Below are positions 1-7,524 of a stretch of 34,845 bases of DNA, in pieces. The translations under genes were made by a program, and so were the position numbers. Below the pieces are notes generated by a model. The model ran no database searches, was not told the origin of the DNA, and saw only the letters and a program-made list of their open reading frames with translations. This DNA is from Muribaculaceae bacterium (GTDB lineage Bacteria; Bacteroidota; Bacteroidia; Bacteroidales; Muribaculaceae). Position 1 is the first letter of the stretch. The number at the start of each line of letters is the position of its first letter. The DNA is taken from positions 1 through 34,845 of the forward strand of contig JAFLTX010000017.1 of assembly GCA_022509145.1 (NCBI GenBank). The letters are read 5' to 3'.

Positions 1-255
1 GTCGGTCTTCTCGGTACTGTAATGGGTATGATCAAGTCGTTCCAGGCTCTTGCAGCTTCAGGTTCTCCTGACTCAACCGAACTTTCAACCGGTATCTCGG
101 AGGCCCTCGTAAATACCGCCTTCGGTATCGCCACCGGTGCGTTTGCAGTAATTTCTTACAACTTCTTTACAAATAAAATCGACAACCTTACTTACGCAAT
201 CGACGAAATCGGGTTCTCAATCGTTGCAACTTTCGCTGCAACTCACGAGGGTTAA
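1..255 (+). CDS. exbB: ExbB/TolQ/MotA-family proton channel protein, C-terminal part
   Basis: This is the 3' end of a gene that starts before the window. Reading frame 1 is open from the first base, so about 84 residues are visible and the ATG at 22 in the ORF track is internal. The visible part has the conserved final membrane segment of ExbB/TolQ proteins (ISEALVNTAFGIATGAFAV), followed by a short polar tail. ExbB forms the inner-membrane pentamer that works with ExbD to convert proton motive force into movement of TonB. Two exbD genes and tonB follow at once, which supports the ExbB assignment over MotA or TolQ. The 5' end, start codon and promoter cannot be seen. Confidence 0.88.
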   Translation, partial: VGLLGTVMGMIKSFQALAASGSPDSTELSTGISEALVNTAFGIATGAFAVISYNFFTNKIDNLTYAIDEIGFSIVATFAATHEG

Positions 256-307
256 TTAATTGATTATAAGAAGTAAAATCATCTAAACCGATTAAGTCAA
301 AGTTAGT

Positions 308-1027
308 ATGGGAAGAGTAAAGATAGCGAAGAAAAGCACGTTCATCGACATGACCGCGATGAGCGACGTGACTGTGCTTCTGCTTACCTTCTTCATGTTG
401 ACTTCAACATTCTTGCAGAAAGAGCCGACCACCGTGATCACGCCTGCCTCCGTATCGGAAGAGAAGGTGCAGGAAACCAACGTGGTGCAGGTGCTCGTCT
501 CCCCTGAAGGGAAAGTATGGCTCTCAATGAACAACGACACCGCCCAGGCGTGGAGCAACGAGAAGATGCGCATCGCGCTTCTCGACAAGGTGGTGGAGGT
601 TTACAACGAGTCACATACGCAGAAGCTTCCGGCTTTCACCGACGCACAGAAGATAGCTTTCAGCAAATTAGGTACGTTCGGCGTCCCCCTCAACCAAATG
701 GGTGAATTTCTCAACCTGTATGGCATGCCCGAGGGACTGACGACGATGGACAAATGGCTTGCCGGCGAACTTCCTGACAGAACCACCGGAATTCCCATCA
801 ACTGGAATCAGCAGGAGAACCGTCCGAATGAATTCCAGATATGGATGAAGGCAATAAGGCAGACCGACAATGACAACCTCAAGGATGCCATAAAAGACGG
901 TACAGGCGTTGCGCTTAAAGCAGACCAGAACACCAGTTTCGAGACAGTTCACATGGTGATGGACAACCTCCAGACCATCAAGATGAACAAGTTTACACTC
1001 CTGACAGCACTTAAAGCAGAAGAATAA
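308..1027 (+). CDS. exbD: ExbD-family biopolymer transport protein, first copy
   Basis: This is an inner-membrane ExbD-type protein that pairs with ExbB to energise TonB. The single transmembrane helix lies near the N-terminus (about residues 18-38, SDVTVLLLTFFML), and Asp20 sits where ExbD proteins carry the proton-carrying aspartate. At 239 residues it is about 100 longer than the classic E. coli ExbD (about 141). The extra length falls in the middle of the periplasmic part (about residues 75-185), which is hydrophilic and resembles no domain I know. The C-terminus (FETVHMVMDNLQTIKMNKF) again looks like the ExbD periplasmic fold. It begins 52 bp after exbB and is followed 4 bp later by a second exbD, so they are probably co-transcribed. 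Confidence 0.9.
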   Translation: MGRVKIAKKSTFIDMTAMSDVTVLLLTFFMLTSTFLQKEPTTVITPASVSEEKVQETNVVQVLVSPEGKVWLSMNNDTAQAWSNEKMRIALLDKVVEVYNESHTQKLPAFTDAQKIAFSKLGTFGVPLNQMGEFLNLYGMPEGLTTMDKWLAGELPDRTTGIPINWNQQENRPNEFQIWMKAIRQTDNDNLKDAIKDGTGVALKADQNTSFETVHMVMDNLQTIKMNKFTLLTALKAEE

Positions 1028-1031
1028 GACC

Positions 1032-1814
1032 ATGGCAGAGATTCAACAAAACGACAGTGGCAAAGGTAAAAAAGGCCACCAGAAGAAGATGACCATCCGC
1101 GTGGACTTCACGCCGATGGTAGACATGAACATGCTCCTGATCACGTTCTTCATGCTTTGTACCACCATGATCAAGTCGCAGACTCTCTCGATAGCCCTCC
1201 CCTCCAACGAAAAGGTGGAGAATACCGAGAACATGAGCCAGGCTTCGGCCGACGACGCCGTGACCATCATCATCGACGCCAAGCGCAAGACCGGCTCAAT
1301 GGAAGTAGACACGATCAACGGTAAGGTAGTGAATGAAGTTTACTATTACTTCGGCAAGCCTTGCAACGGCGCAGCCGTGACAGCAGAGAATATCGCCACG
1401 ACCAACAATCTGGAGAAGACAGAGATGCTGACAGATGAAATCAACAACGTAGGCGACCGCTCGGCACGAGGCATCCGCAAGATCATTCAAGACCGCAACA
1501 AGGAAGTCTATGAGGCAATCCAAAAACTGAAAGAGCAATATAACAACGGCGAATTCGGCAGCCTCGAGACAGCTCAGGAACGTGAAATGGCCCAAGAGAA
1601 ATATAAGGAAGCGGCTGTTGCCATCCGTAAAGACGAGAAGTATAAGAAACCGGTGATCATCATCAAATCGACTCCTCAGGCCTCCTACGGCGGATTGGTG
1701 GAGATTCTCGACGAGATGCAGATCAACTCGATTTCGAAATACCAGATCGACAACATGACGGCAATCGACTCCCTTATGCTTATCGACTATCAAAATCGTC
1801 ATCACAACGACTAA
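1032..1814 (+). CDS. exbD: ExbD-family biopolymer transport protein, second copy
   Basis: This second ExbD homologue has 260 residues and starts 4 bp after the first. A basic cytoplasmic N-terminus (KGKKGHQKK) leads into one transmembrane helix (FTPMVDMNMLLITFFML). Asp31 is the likely proton-relay residue. The ending (PVIIIKSTPQASYGGLVEILDEM) is the usual ExbD C-terminal periplasmic motif. Between them lies an inserted charged segment (about residues 85-195) with helix- or coiled-coil-like stretches such as QKLKEQYNNGEFGSLE. The two ExbDs differ clearly in sequence, so they may form a heteromeric stator, as suggested for other Bacteroidota clusters that carry two exbD genes. That last point is inference. 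Confidence 0.9.
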   Translation: MAEIQQNDSGKGKKGHQKKMTIRVDFTPMVDMNMLLITFFMLCTTMIKSQTLSIALPSNEKVENTENMSQASADDAVTIIIDAKRKTGSMEVDTINGKVVNEVYYYFGKPCNGAAVTAENIATTNNLEKTEMLTDEINNVGDRSARGIRKIIQDRNKEVYEAIQKLKEQYNNGEFGSLETAQEREMAQEKYKEAAVAIRKDEKYKKPVIIIKSTPQASYGGLVEILDEMQINSISKYQIDNMTAIDSLMLIDYQNRHHND

Positions 1815-1852
1815 ACGGAAGTTAGATTTATTAACATTAAAGGAAAGAAGAA

Positions 1853-2710
1853 ATGGCAAATCTGACCTCTAAAGAATGGCGCGACCTTATTTTTGAAGGT
1901 AAAAATAAGGAGTTCGGAGCGTATGACCTCCGCAAGAAGAGTGAAAAGCGCCACACACTCGCTGTGATATTCACTTTGATAGGACTCGCAATCGTCATAG
2001 TCGGCGTAATCGCCTACACCAAAATCAGCGACCACCTTGACGCGCTTCGCGCCGAAGAGCTTCTGCTCGAACGCGAAAGAATGCAACAAATCGAGATGGC
2101 TCAGGAAGAAGAGGTACCTGAAGAAGAAGAACCGGAAGAGCAGAAATTCGAGCAGGAACTCCCCGAAGTGCCTGAAGAAGTACTGGCTACCGTTCAGGTT
2201 ACGCAGATCGCTATCGTTGACGCCGACAAGGTGAAAAACGAAGTGATGACTATGGATGAGCAGAAAGAAGACAACACTGCCCGCGGTGTGGTAACGCAGG
2301 AAGGCTCCGACGATGCCGACAAGTTCCAAGCCGTGAAGGAGCAGGTGGTAGTAGTGGAAGAGAAACCGAAGGAAGAGCCTAAACCCGACAAGATTTTCGA
2401 GGCTGTGGAGCAGCCTGCGGAATTCCCGGGCGGACAGTCGGCCCTTACCAAATGGCTCAGCAACAATATCCGCTATCCGGAGCAGGCCCAGCAGAACGGC
2501 GTATCCGGCAGGGTAATCGTAAGATTCGTTGTTGAGAAAGACGGTTCGATTGGCAACGTGACAGTATTGAAGGGTGTGGATAAAGACCTTGACAACGAGG
2601 CTATCCGCGTGGTTAAGAGGATGCCCAAGTGGCAGGCAGGTAAGAACAACGGCCAGGCCGTGCGTTCATACTTCACCCTCCCCGTAACCTTCAAGCTCCA
2701 GAACCAATAA
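1853..2710 (+). CDS. tonB: TonB-family energy transducer
   Basis: TonB spans the periplasm and passes energy from ExbB/ExbD to TonB-dependent outer-membrane receptors. This 285-residue protein starts with the Bacteroidota-specific cytoplasmic segment FEGKNKEFGAYDLRK. One membrane helix follows (about residues 35-56), then a periplasmic linker rich in Glu and Pro (EEEVPEEEEPEEQKF), and then a TonB C-terminal domain from about residue 185 (AEFPGGQSALTKWLSNNIRYP, then VSGRVIVRFVVEKDGSIGNV). The linker is more acidic than the Pro/Lys-rich enterobacterial one, but later has a KPKEEPKPDK stretch. It is the last gene before a strong terminator and lies 38 bp after the second exbD. Confidence 0.93.
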   Translation: MANLTSKEWRDLIFEGKNKEFGAYDLRKKSEKRHTLAVIFTLIGLAIVIVGVIAYTKISDHLDALRAEELLLERERMQQIEMAQEEEVPEEEEPEEQKFEQELPEVPEEVLATVQVTQIAIVDADKVKNEVMTMDEQKEDNTARGVVTQEGSDDADKFQAVKEQVVVVEEKPKEEPKPDKIFEAVEQPAEFPGGQSALTKWLSNNIRYPEQAQQNGVSGRVIVRFVVEKDGSIGNVTVLKGVDKDLDNEAIRVVKRMPKWQAGKNNGQAVRSYFTLPVTFKLQNQ

Positions 2711-2733
2711 GAATCACTACTGAATCCGATATG

Positions 2734-2768
2734 AAAAGCCGCGTAAGATACATTCTTGCGCGGCTTTT
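2734..2768 (+). terminator. Rho-independent terminator after tonB
   Basis: The arms AAAAGCCGCG and CGCGGCTTTT pair perfectly. The stem continues inward through TAAGA/TCTTG with one wobble pair around a TACAT loop. A T-run follows. It lies 24 bp past the tonB stop and closes the exbB-exbD-exbD-tonB unit. Confidence 0.9.
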
Positions 2769-2933
2769 TACTCCCCCTGGAGATGCAGAAAAACCTCACA
2801 ATCAAAGTCAAAATAACCACCGCAAGAAAATTTGGCTCTGCAGAGGAAAATTTTTAGAAAAACTTGAATGAAAAACACAACTATCTACAGCAAATAATTG
2901 TTAAAATAATAAAACCATTTAAAATTCGACGTT
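2769..2933 (+). other. Intergenic region upstream of the small membrane protein gene
   Basis: This A+T-rich stretch lies between the tonB terminator and the next start codon. I see no clear TAnnTTTG box and no ORF. Because the terminator precedes it, a promoter for the following genes should lie here, but I cannot place it with confidence. Confidence 0.4.
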
Positions 2934-3146
2934 ATGAGACCCTCAGGAAATAATGGCACGGGTATGCCCCGCGGAGCAAGATTCGTATTCGGGATCTTTA
3001 TGATTCTGTTTTACATCGGAGTAGGACTCCTCTTTATCTTCAACGTGTTCAGCATCGACAACACGGCAATCTCAGCCACGGTAGGCGGCATCTTATGCGC
3101 TTACGGCGTATGGCGCGGAATCAGACTCTTCCTCGGCTCCAACTGA
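2934..3146 (+). CDS. Small two-helix membrane protein of unknown function
   Basis: I do not recognise a named family. The 70-residue protein has a short polar N-terminus rich in Gly and Asn and then two likely transmembrane helices: about residues 18-40 (FVFGIFMILFYIGVGLLFIF) and 46-65 (AISATVGGILCAYGVW). It ends with a short basic tail. It sits between tonB and the PstS-like gene, 71 bp before the latter, with the same codon style as its neighbours, so it is likely a real gene. A stem (CGGCTCC/GGAGCCG, 3134-3154) spans its stop codon without a T-tract and might tune downstream expression. A role linked to the ExbBD-TonB or PstS-like proteins is only suggested by position. Confidence 0.7.
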   Translation: MRPSGNNGTGMPRGARFVFGIFMILFYIGVGLLFIFNVFSIDNTAISATVGGILCAYGVWRGIRLFLGSN

Positions 3147-3217
3147 CGGAGCCGGCACAGAATGTGACGACACCGATTATATAGAAACGAAAATTTCATT
3201 TTTGAAGAGAGAATGAT

Positions 3218-4228
3218 ATGAATTTCTGCAAATCATCCCTTATTGTTCTGGGCGCTTTGGCTACAGCCGGTGCCCTTTCGTCGTGTGGCGAAGTTAAGCG
3301 CGGCGAATATGCCAAAGGCGTGGCAACCATCTACTGCGACGACGGCTTCAAGAATGTGCTTGAAGAGGAGATTGAAGTGTTTGAATACACCTATCCCGAA
3401 TCGAGCATCATACCTACATTTGTAAGCGAGGCCCAGGCCGTGGATGCCCTGATGGGCGACACCACGGATGCCATCATCGTGACACACGAACTGACGAAAG
3501 ACCAGATAGATTACATACGAAAGACGCATAAGAAAGTGGTGAAGCAGAGATGCATCGCCGTGGACGCCGTGGGACTCATAGTAAACAAGGATAACCCGCT
3601 GGATTTCCTATCGATGGAAGATATAGGGAAAATCATGCGCGGCGACATCACCAAATGGAGCCAGTTGGCGTTGAACGACACCGCCGACATCCAATTGGTG
3701 TTTGACAATCAAAACTCCTCCACCGTGATGTATATGAGGGAGCATTTCCTCGACAACAAGCTGATAACCGCAAACCCGAACGTAAAAGTGTTTGCCGAGC
3801 AGAACAACAGGCAGGTGTTTGACGTGGTGAAGAATAACAAAAACGCCATCGGCATCATCAGCGTGAGCTGGCTTGGCGACTCTCTCGAGATGGCTAAGAA
3901 AGTGCCCATCGAGACGCGCATCGAAGGTTACGAGAAGGAAGGAGACGTGATTGCACGCGAACTCACCACAGAAGTGAAAGTGCTCGGCGTGCAGAATCCG
4001 ACGGAAGTGAACGACTTTACATTGACTCCCTACAAACCTTATCAGGCTTACATCGCCACCGGCGAATATCCCCTCTTCAGAAAAGTGTATATGGCGACCA
4101 CGGCTTCCGGCTCTACTTTGATGAAGAGTTTCTACGACTTCGTTACCGGCTTCGTTGGACAGAAGATCATCACCAAGACGGGAATAATGCCTTATCAATA
4201 CTCGGTAAGAGTGGTGGAGCTGAAATAG
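3218..4228 (+). CDS. PstS-like substrate-binding lipoprotein
   Basis: This 336-residue protein begins with a lipoprotein signal peptide ending in a lipobox-like LSSC, with the modified cysteine at residue 23. It should be anchored in a membrane facing the periplasm. The rest resembles the PstS-like periplasmic binding fold (PBP_like_2 type): an early segment equivalent to the anion-binding loop (YCDDGFKNVLEEE), then VGLIVNKDNPLDFLS, DITKWSQL, an NSSTVMYMREHF segment and NAIGIISVSWLGDS. True PstS binds phosphate for the PstCAB importer, but no permease or ATPase gene is nearby, so the ligand and purpose are unknown. It sits between the TonB cluster and a secreted TPR gene. The family is fairly sure, a phosphate function is not. 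Confidence 0.8.
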   Translation: MNFCKSSLIVLGALATAGALSSCGEVKRGEYAKGVATIYCDDGFKNVLEEEIEVFEYTYPESSIIPTFVSEAQAVDALMGDTTDAIIVTHELTKDQIDYIRKTHKKVVKQRCIAVDAVGLIVNKDNPLDFLSMEDIGKIMRGDITKWSQLALNDTADIQLVFDNQNSSTVMYMREHFLDNKLITANPNVKVFAEQNNRQVFDVVKNNKNAIGIISVSWLGDSLEMAKKVPIETRIEGYEKEGDVIARELTTEVKVLGVQNPTEVNDFTLTPYKPYQAYIATGEYPLFRKVYMATTASGSTLMKSFYDFVTGFVGQKIITKTGIMPYQYSVRVVELK

Positions 4229-4287
4229 CTTTCCAGGAGAAAAAGCAATTCCTTGACCGGCGGAGCTGAAAAATCGTATTTTTTTAC

Positions 4288-4295
4288 TAATTTTG
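4288..4295 (+). promoter_or_regulatory. Candidate -7 box for the TPR gene
   Basis: TAATTTTG matches the Bacteroidota -7 consensus TAnnTTTG and lies 78 bp upstream of the TPR gene start. I see no good TTTG at the -33 position. An inverted repeat begins at its last base. Confidence 0.5.
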
Positions 4296-4336
4296 CCATA
4301 TATTAAACCATGATTAAACCACGTTTAATATATGGC
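4295..4336. repeat. Perfect 14-bp inverted repeat in the TPR gene leader
   Basis: The left arm GCCATATATTAAAC (4295-4308) is an exact reverse complement of the right arm (4323-4336), with a 14-nt spacer. Inside it, ATTAAACCA occurs twice in direct orientation. The element begins at the end of the -7 box and covers the expected transcription start. It could be a regulator binding site or a 5' UTR hairpin. There is no T-tract, so it does not look like a terminator. Confidence 0.7.
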
Positions 4337-4372
4337 ATCAAATATTAAAAAATCACATATAAGCAACAGGAT

Positions 4373-6007
4373 ATGAAACTACGTCACATTCTACTATCAA
4401 GCCTTGCAATTTGCGCTCTCACGGTAAGCGCGCAGACTCATACCCAGGGTATCGAGTATTATAAGGCAGATCAGTTCTACAACGCAGAAGAGTTGCTCAA
4501 CCGCAACCTCAACAATGCAGGTACCGACAAGGCGCTGAGCTACTATTACTTGGGGCAGATTGCCATGCGCAACGGGAATGAGTTGCAAGCTTCGAAATAC
4601 TACAACGACGGTATCGCCGCCAACTCCGAGAACCCCTACAACTATGTGGGTCTGGGCTATATCGCACTGAAAAACAACGACACAAAAACGGCTGAAAAAT
4701 ATTTCAAAGACGCCGAAAGCAGGGCCAAGAAAGACCAATCGGTATTGGTAGAGATCGCCCGCGCCTATTACAACACCGATCCCGTAAAATATAAAGCTCT
4801 CTACGACAAACGCATAGAGCAAGCCATGAAGAAGGATAAGGATAACCCCGACATCTACATCTTCCAGGGCGATGAGCTGCGCCAGAACGCATACGCAACC
4901 GGCGACTCCAAGCTCTACGGACAGGCAGCCGCCAAATATGAGATGGCAACCAGCAAGGATCCGCAGTCAGCCGTAGCTTACGTGAAATACGCCGACATGT
5001 ATATGAACGCGCACAATCCCAACTATGCCATCATCAAGCTTGAAGAGCTTATCCGCAACAATCCCACCTCGGCTCTGGGCCAGAGAGAACTCGCCAATGC
5101 ATATTATGAGAACAATCAATATGACCAGGCTGCCGAGCAGTACGGGAAATACGTAAACAACCCGAACCACTTCAAGAGCGACGAAGACCGCTACGCCTTC
5201 ATCCTCTTTGCCGACAACAAGTATAACGACGGCTACAACTACGCCTCGTCTCTGCTGAGGGAGAATCCGAAGAACTTCACAGCCATGAGGTTCCAGTTTA
5301 TGAATGCCGCTCAGCTCGACTCAATGCAGGATCAGCTTCTCCCCTTGGCCGAAAATCTCGTGGCAGCCCATAACGCCAGTCCTGAAAACAAATTTGCCGC
5401 CATCGACTACACTCTTGTAGCCGACGAGTTGAACAAAGCCGGACGTACCGACGACGCTATCGCCATCCTCCAGGAAGCGAAACGCGAACTTCCCACCAAC
5501 ATCAACTTCGACAAGCAGCTGGCTTCCATCTACATCGACAAGGGTGACTACGAAGGCGCTTCAGACGCTTACGGCGATTACCTGGCTAAAGTGGAGAAAC
5601 CCGGTTATAACGAATACATCCAGCAGGCTCTTTACGCATACTTCGGTGGTCTGAAAGAAGGTAACACCAAATATTTCGACACAGCACGCGAAAATGCTCA
5701 GAAAGCCGCAGAGGCCTCGCCGGCCCAATACAAGCCCTACAAGGTGATGGGTGATGTGGCAGTTGCTACTGCTACAAAGGAGACGGCTCCCATCGTGGCA
5801 AAAGATTTGTACGCAACCGGTATCGAGCTTCTCGAAGCCAACCCGGATCCCCGCTTCAACAACGACGCCAAGGTGATGTATAACTATCTCGGCAACTACT
5901 ATCTGGATCAGAAGAACACCTCTGAAGCCAAGAAATATTTCAGCAAATATCTTGAGCTTGATCCCGACAATGCAGATTATCGCAAGTTTGTAGAGTCACT
6001 CAAATAA
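4373..6007 (+). CDS. Secreted tetratricopeptide-repeat protein
   Basis: This is a 544-residue protein with a Sec signal peptide (about 21 residues, ending TVSAQ) and TPR-type helical repeats along most of its length. Examples are YYKADQFYNAEELLNRNL, GYIALKNNDTKTAEKYFKDA, LANAYYENNQYDQAAEQY and, near the C-terminus, LGNYYLDQKNTSEAKKYFSKYLELDP. TPR arrays are protein-binding scaffolds, and the signal peptide places it in the periplasm. It follows the PstS-like gene by 144 bp and has its own candidate promoter. I recall similar TPR proteins beside exbD/tonB genes in other Bacteroidota, which hints at a shared function, but no enzymatic role can be read from the sequence. Confidence 0.85.
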   Translation: MKLRHILLSSLAICALTVSAQTHTQGIEYYKADQFYNAEELLNRNLNNAGTDKALSYYYLGQIAMRNGNELQASKYYNDGIAANSENPYNYVGLGYIALKNNDTKTAEKYFKDAESRAKKDQSVLVEIARAYYNTDPVKYKALYDKRIEQAMKKDKDNPDIYIFQGDELRQNAYATGDSKLYGQAAAKYEMATSKDPQSAVAYVKYADMYMNAHNPNYAIIKLEELIRNNPTSALGQRELANAYYENNQYDQAAEQYGKYVNNPNHFKSDEDRYAFILFADNKYNDGYNYASSLLRENPKNFTAMRFQFMNAAQLDSMQDQLLPLAENLVAAHNASPENKFAAIDYTLVADELNKAGRTDDAIAILQEAKRELPTNINFDKQLASIYIDKGDYEGASDAYGDYLAKVEKPGYNEYIQQALYAYFGGLKEGNTKYFDTARENAQKAAEASPAQYKPYKVMGDVAVATATKETAPIVAKDLYATGIELLEANPDPRFNNDAKVMYNYLGNYYLDQKNTSEAKKYFSKYLELDPDNADYRKFVESLK

Positions 6008-6036
6008 GAAATCTTGTTAAGTAAAGTAATACAACG

Positions 6037-6073
6037 AAAACCTCGGAGAACTCCTCTCCGGGGTTTTGTTTTT
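6037..6073 (+). terminator. Rho-independent terminator after the TPR gene
   Basis: The arms AAAACCTCGGAGA and TCTCCGGGGTTTT pair across a 5-nt loop with a single T-G wobble. GTTTTTTC follows. It lies 29 bp after the TPR stop and before the nqr promoter. Confidence 0.88.
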
Positions 6074-6121
6074 TCTTAAAGAAGGAAGAAGATTTTTCTG
6101 TGGGGATATTGAATTTTTTTG

Positions 6122-6129
6122 TAACTTTG
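6122..6129 (+). promoter_or_regulatory. Candidate -7 box for the nqr operon
   Basis: TAACTTTG matches TAnnTTTG and lies 44 bp upstream of nqrA, after a terminator. At about -33 there is only TCTG with a spacer of about 21 nt, a weak match to TTTG. Confidence 0.6.
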
Positions 6130-6172
6130 TAGGGTCATATATCCCTACTTAAGCCAACAGGCAATATTTGAA

Positions 6173-7504
6173 ATGACAAGAAAGATAAAGATAAAAAGAG
6201 GACTCGACATCCCCCTGGCCGGAGCAGCCGGCGAAAGGATAGAAAGCATTAATCCTCAGAGCGTTGGGATCACTCCTCTTGATTTTGAAGGGCACACGTG
6301 GAAATGCTGCGTAAAAGAAGGAGACGCAGTGGGTGTAGGCTCTCCCCTCTTCCATGACAAAGCCACCGGCAAGATAAAGATCGTATCCCCTGTTGCCGGC
6401 GAGATAAAAGAGGTGAAGAGAGGCGAGCGGAGAAGGATTCTCAACGTGTCGATCGCGCCCAAAGCCGAAGGAGCGGAAACTATCAGTTACGATCTCGGGC
6501 TTACAAAAGAAACCATACGCGAAACTCTGCTTGCGTCAGGCCTCTGGGCCATGATGCGCCAAAGGCCGTATGACATCGTACCCGACGCCGACTCGGAACC
6601 GCGCGACATCTTCGTGACGGCCTTCGACACCGCCCCCCTTGCTCCGGCACTCTTCTCCGAAGCCGACATCCCGGCGATTGAGAAAGGACTCGAAGTGCTG
6701 GGAATCCTGGCGGGGAAGAAACCGGTGGTTTCCACTTCAGAAACGAATCCCGTGGAATTTAAAAACGCCGAGAATCTGATTGTTTCCGGGCCTCATCCGG
6801 CCGGAAACACTGGCGTGCAGATTGCTGCCGTAGCTCCCGTAAACAAAGGCGAAACCGTCTGGACACTCGATATCGCAACCGTAAAGCGGATAGGGAAACT
6901 TTACACCGACGGGAAAGGCGATTGGAGCTGCAAAGTGGCGATTACCGGCCCCGAAATAAAAGATCCTCACCGCGTGGAAACAGTAGTGGGAGCCTCGATT
7001 GAGTCGCTTCTCGCTGGTAACCTGAAGGAAGAGAAGGGTTTGAGAATAATCTCCGGCAACGTTCTGACAGGGAAAAGATGCAATCTTGAAGACGGCTATC
7101 TGCGCTATCCCTACAGGCAGATAACCGTGATAAAAGAAGGCGACAATGCCGACGAATTTATGGGCTGGGCTTCGATGAGCCCCAAGAAATACAGCGTGAA
7201 ACGCACCTTCCCGGCATTTCTGAAAGGGTTGCGCTCCCCATTCCCGTTCGACGCCAGAATCAAGGGAGGGAAACGTGCCATGATTCTGAGCGGGGAGCTC
7301 GACAAGGTGTTCCCCTTTGACATTTACCCGGAATATCTGGTGCGCGCCATAGAAGCCGGCGACATCGACCGCATGGAGAAGCTCGGCATCTTCGAGGTGG
7401 CGCCCGAAGACTTCGCGCTGCCTGAATTTGTCGACACCTCAAAGCATGAATTCCAAAGCATGATTCGCGAAGCCCTTGACAAACTGAGGGCCGAAAGCCT
7501 ATAG
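6173..7504 (+). CDS. nqrA: Na+-translocating NADH:quinone reductase subunit A
   Basis: NqrA is the soluble cytoplasmic subunit of the sodium-pumping NADH:ubiquinone (in anaerobes, menaquinone) oxidoreductase and is linked to quinone binding. The 443-residue protein opens with the family N-terminus (KIKRGLDIPLAGAAGERIE) and has the barrel-sandwich-like region GDAVGVGSPLFHDKATGKI. Further typical segments are LWAMMRQRPYDIVP, VSGPHPAGNTGVQI and, near the C-terminus, FPFDIYPEYLVRAIEAGD. Its length is normal for the family. It is the first of six nqr genes in the canonical A-F order, with nqrB 20 bp downstream. Confidence 0.97.
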   Translation: MTRKIKIKRGLDIPLAGAAGERIESINPQSVGITPLDFEGHTWKCCVKEGDAVGVGSPLFHDKATGKIKIVSPVAGEIKEVKRGERRRILNVSIAPKAEGAETISYDLGLTKETIRETLLASGLWAMMRQRPYDIVPDADSEPRDIFVTAFDTAPLAPALFSEADIPAIEKGLEVLGILAGKKPVVSTSETNPVEFKNAENLIVSGPHPAGNTGVQIAAVAPVNKGETVWTLDIATVKRIGKLYTDGKGDWSCKVAITGPEIKDPHRVETVVGASIESLLAGNLKEEKGLRIISGNVLTGKRCNLEDGYLRYPYRQITVIKEGDNADEFMGWASMSPKKYSVKRTFPAFLKGLRSPFPFDARIKGGKRAMILSGELDKVFPFDIYPEYLVRAIEAGDIDRMEKLGIFEVAPEDFALPEFVDTSKHEFQSMIREALDKLRAESL

Positions 7505-7524
7505 CGAAAAGGATATACGAATAT

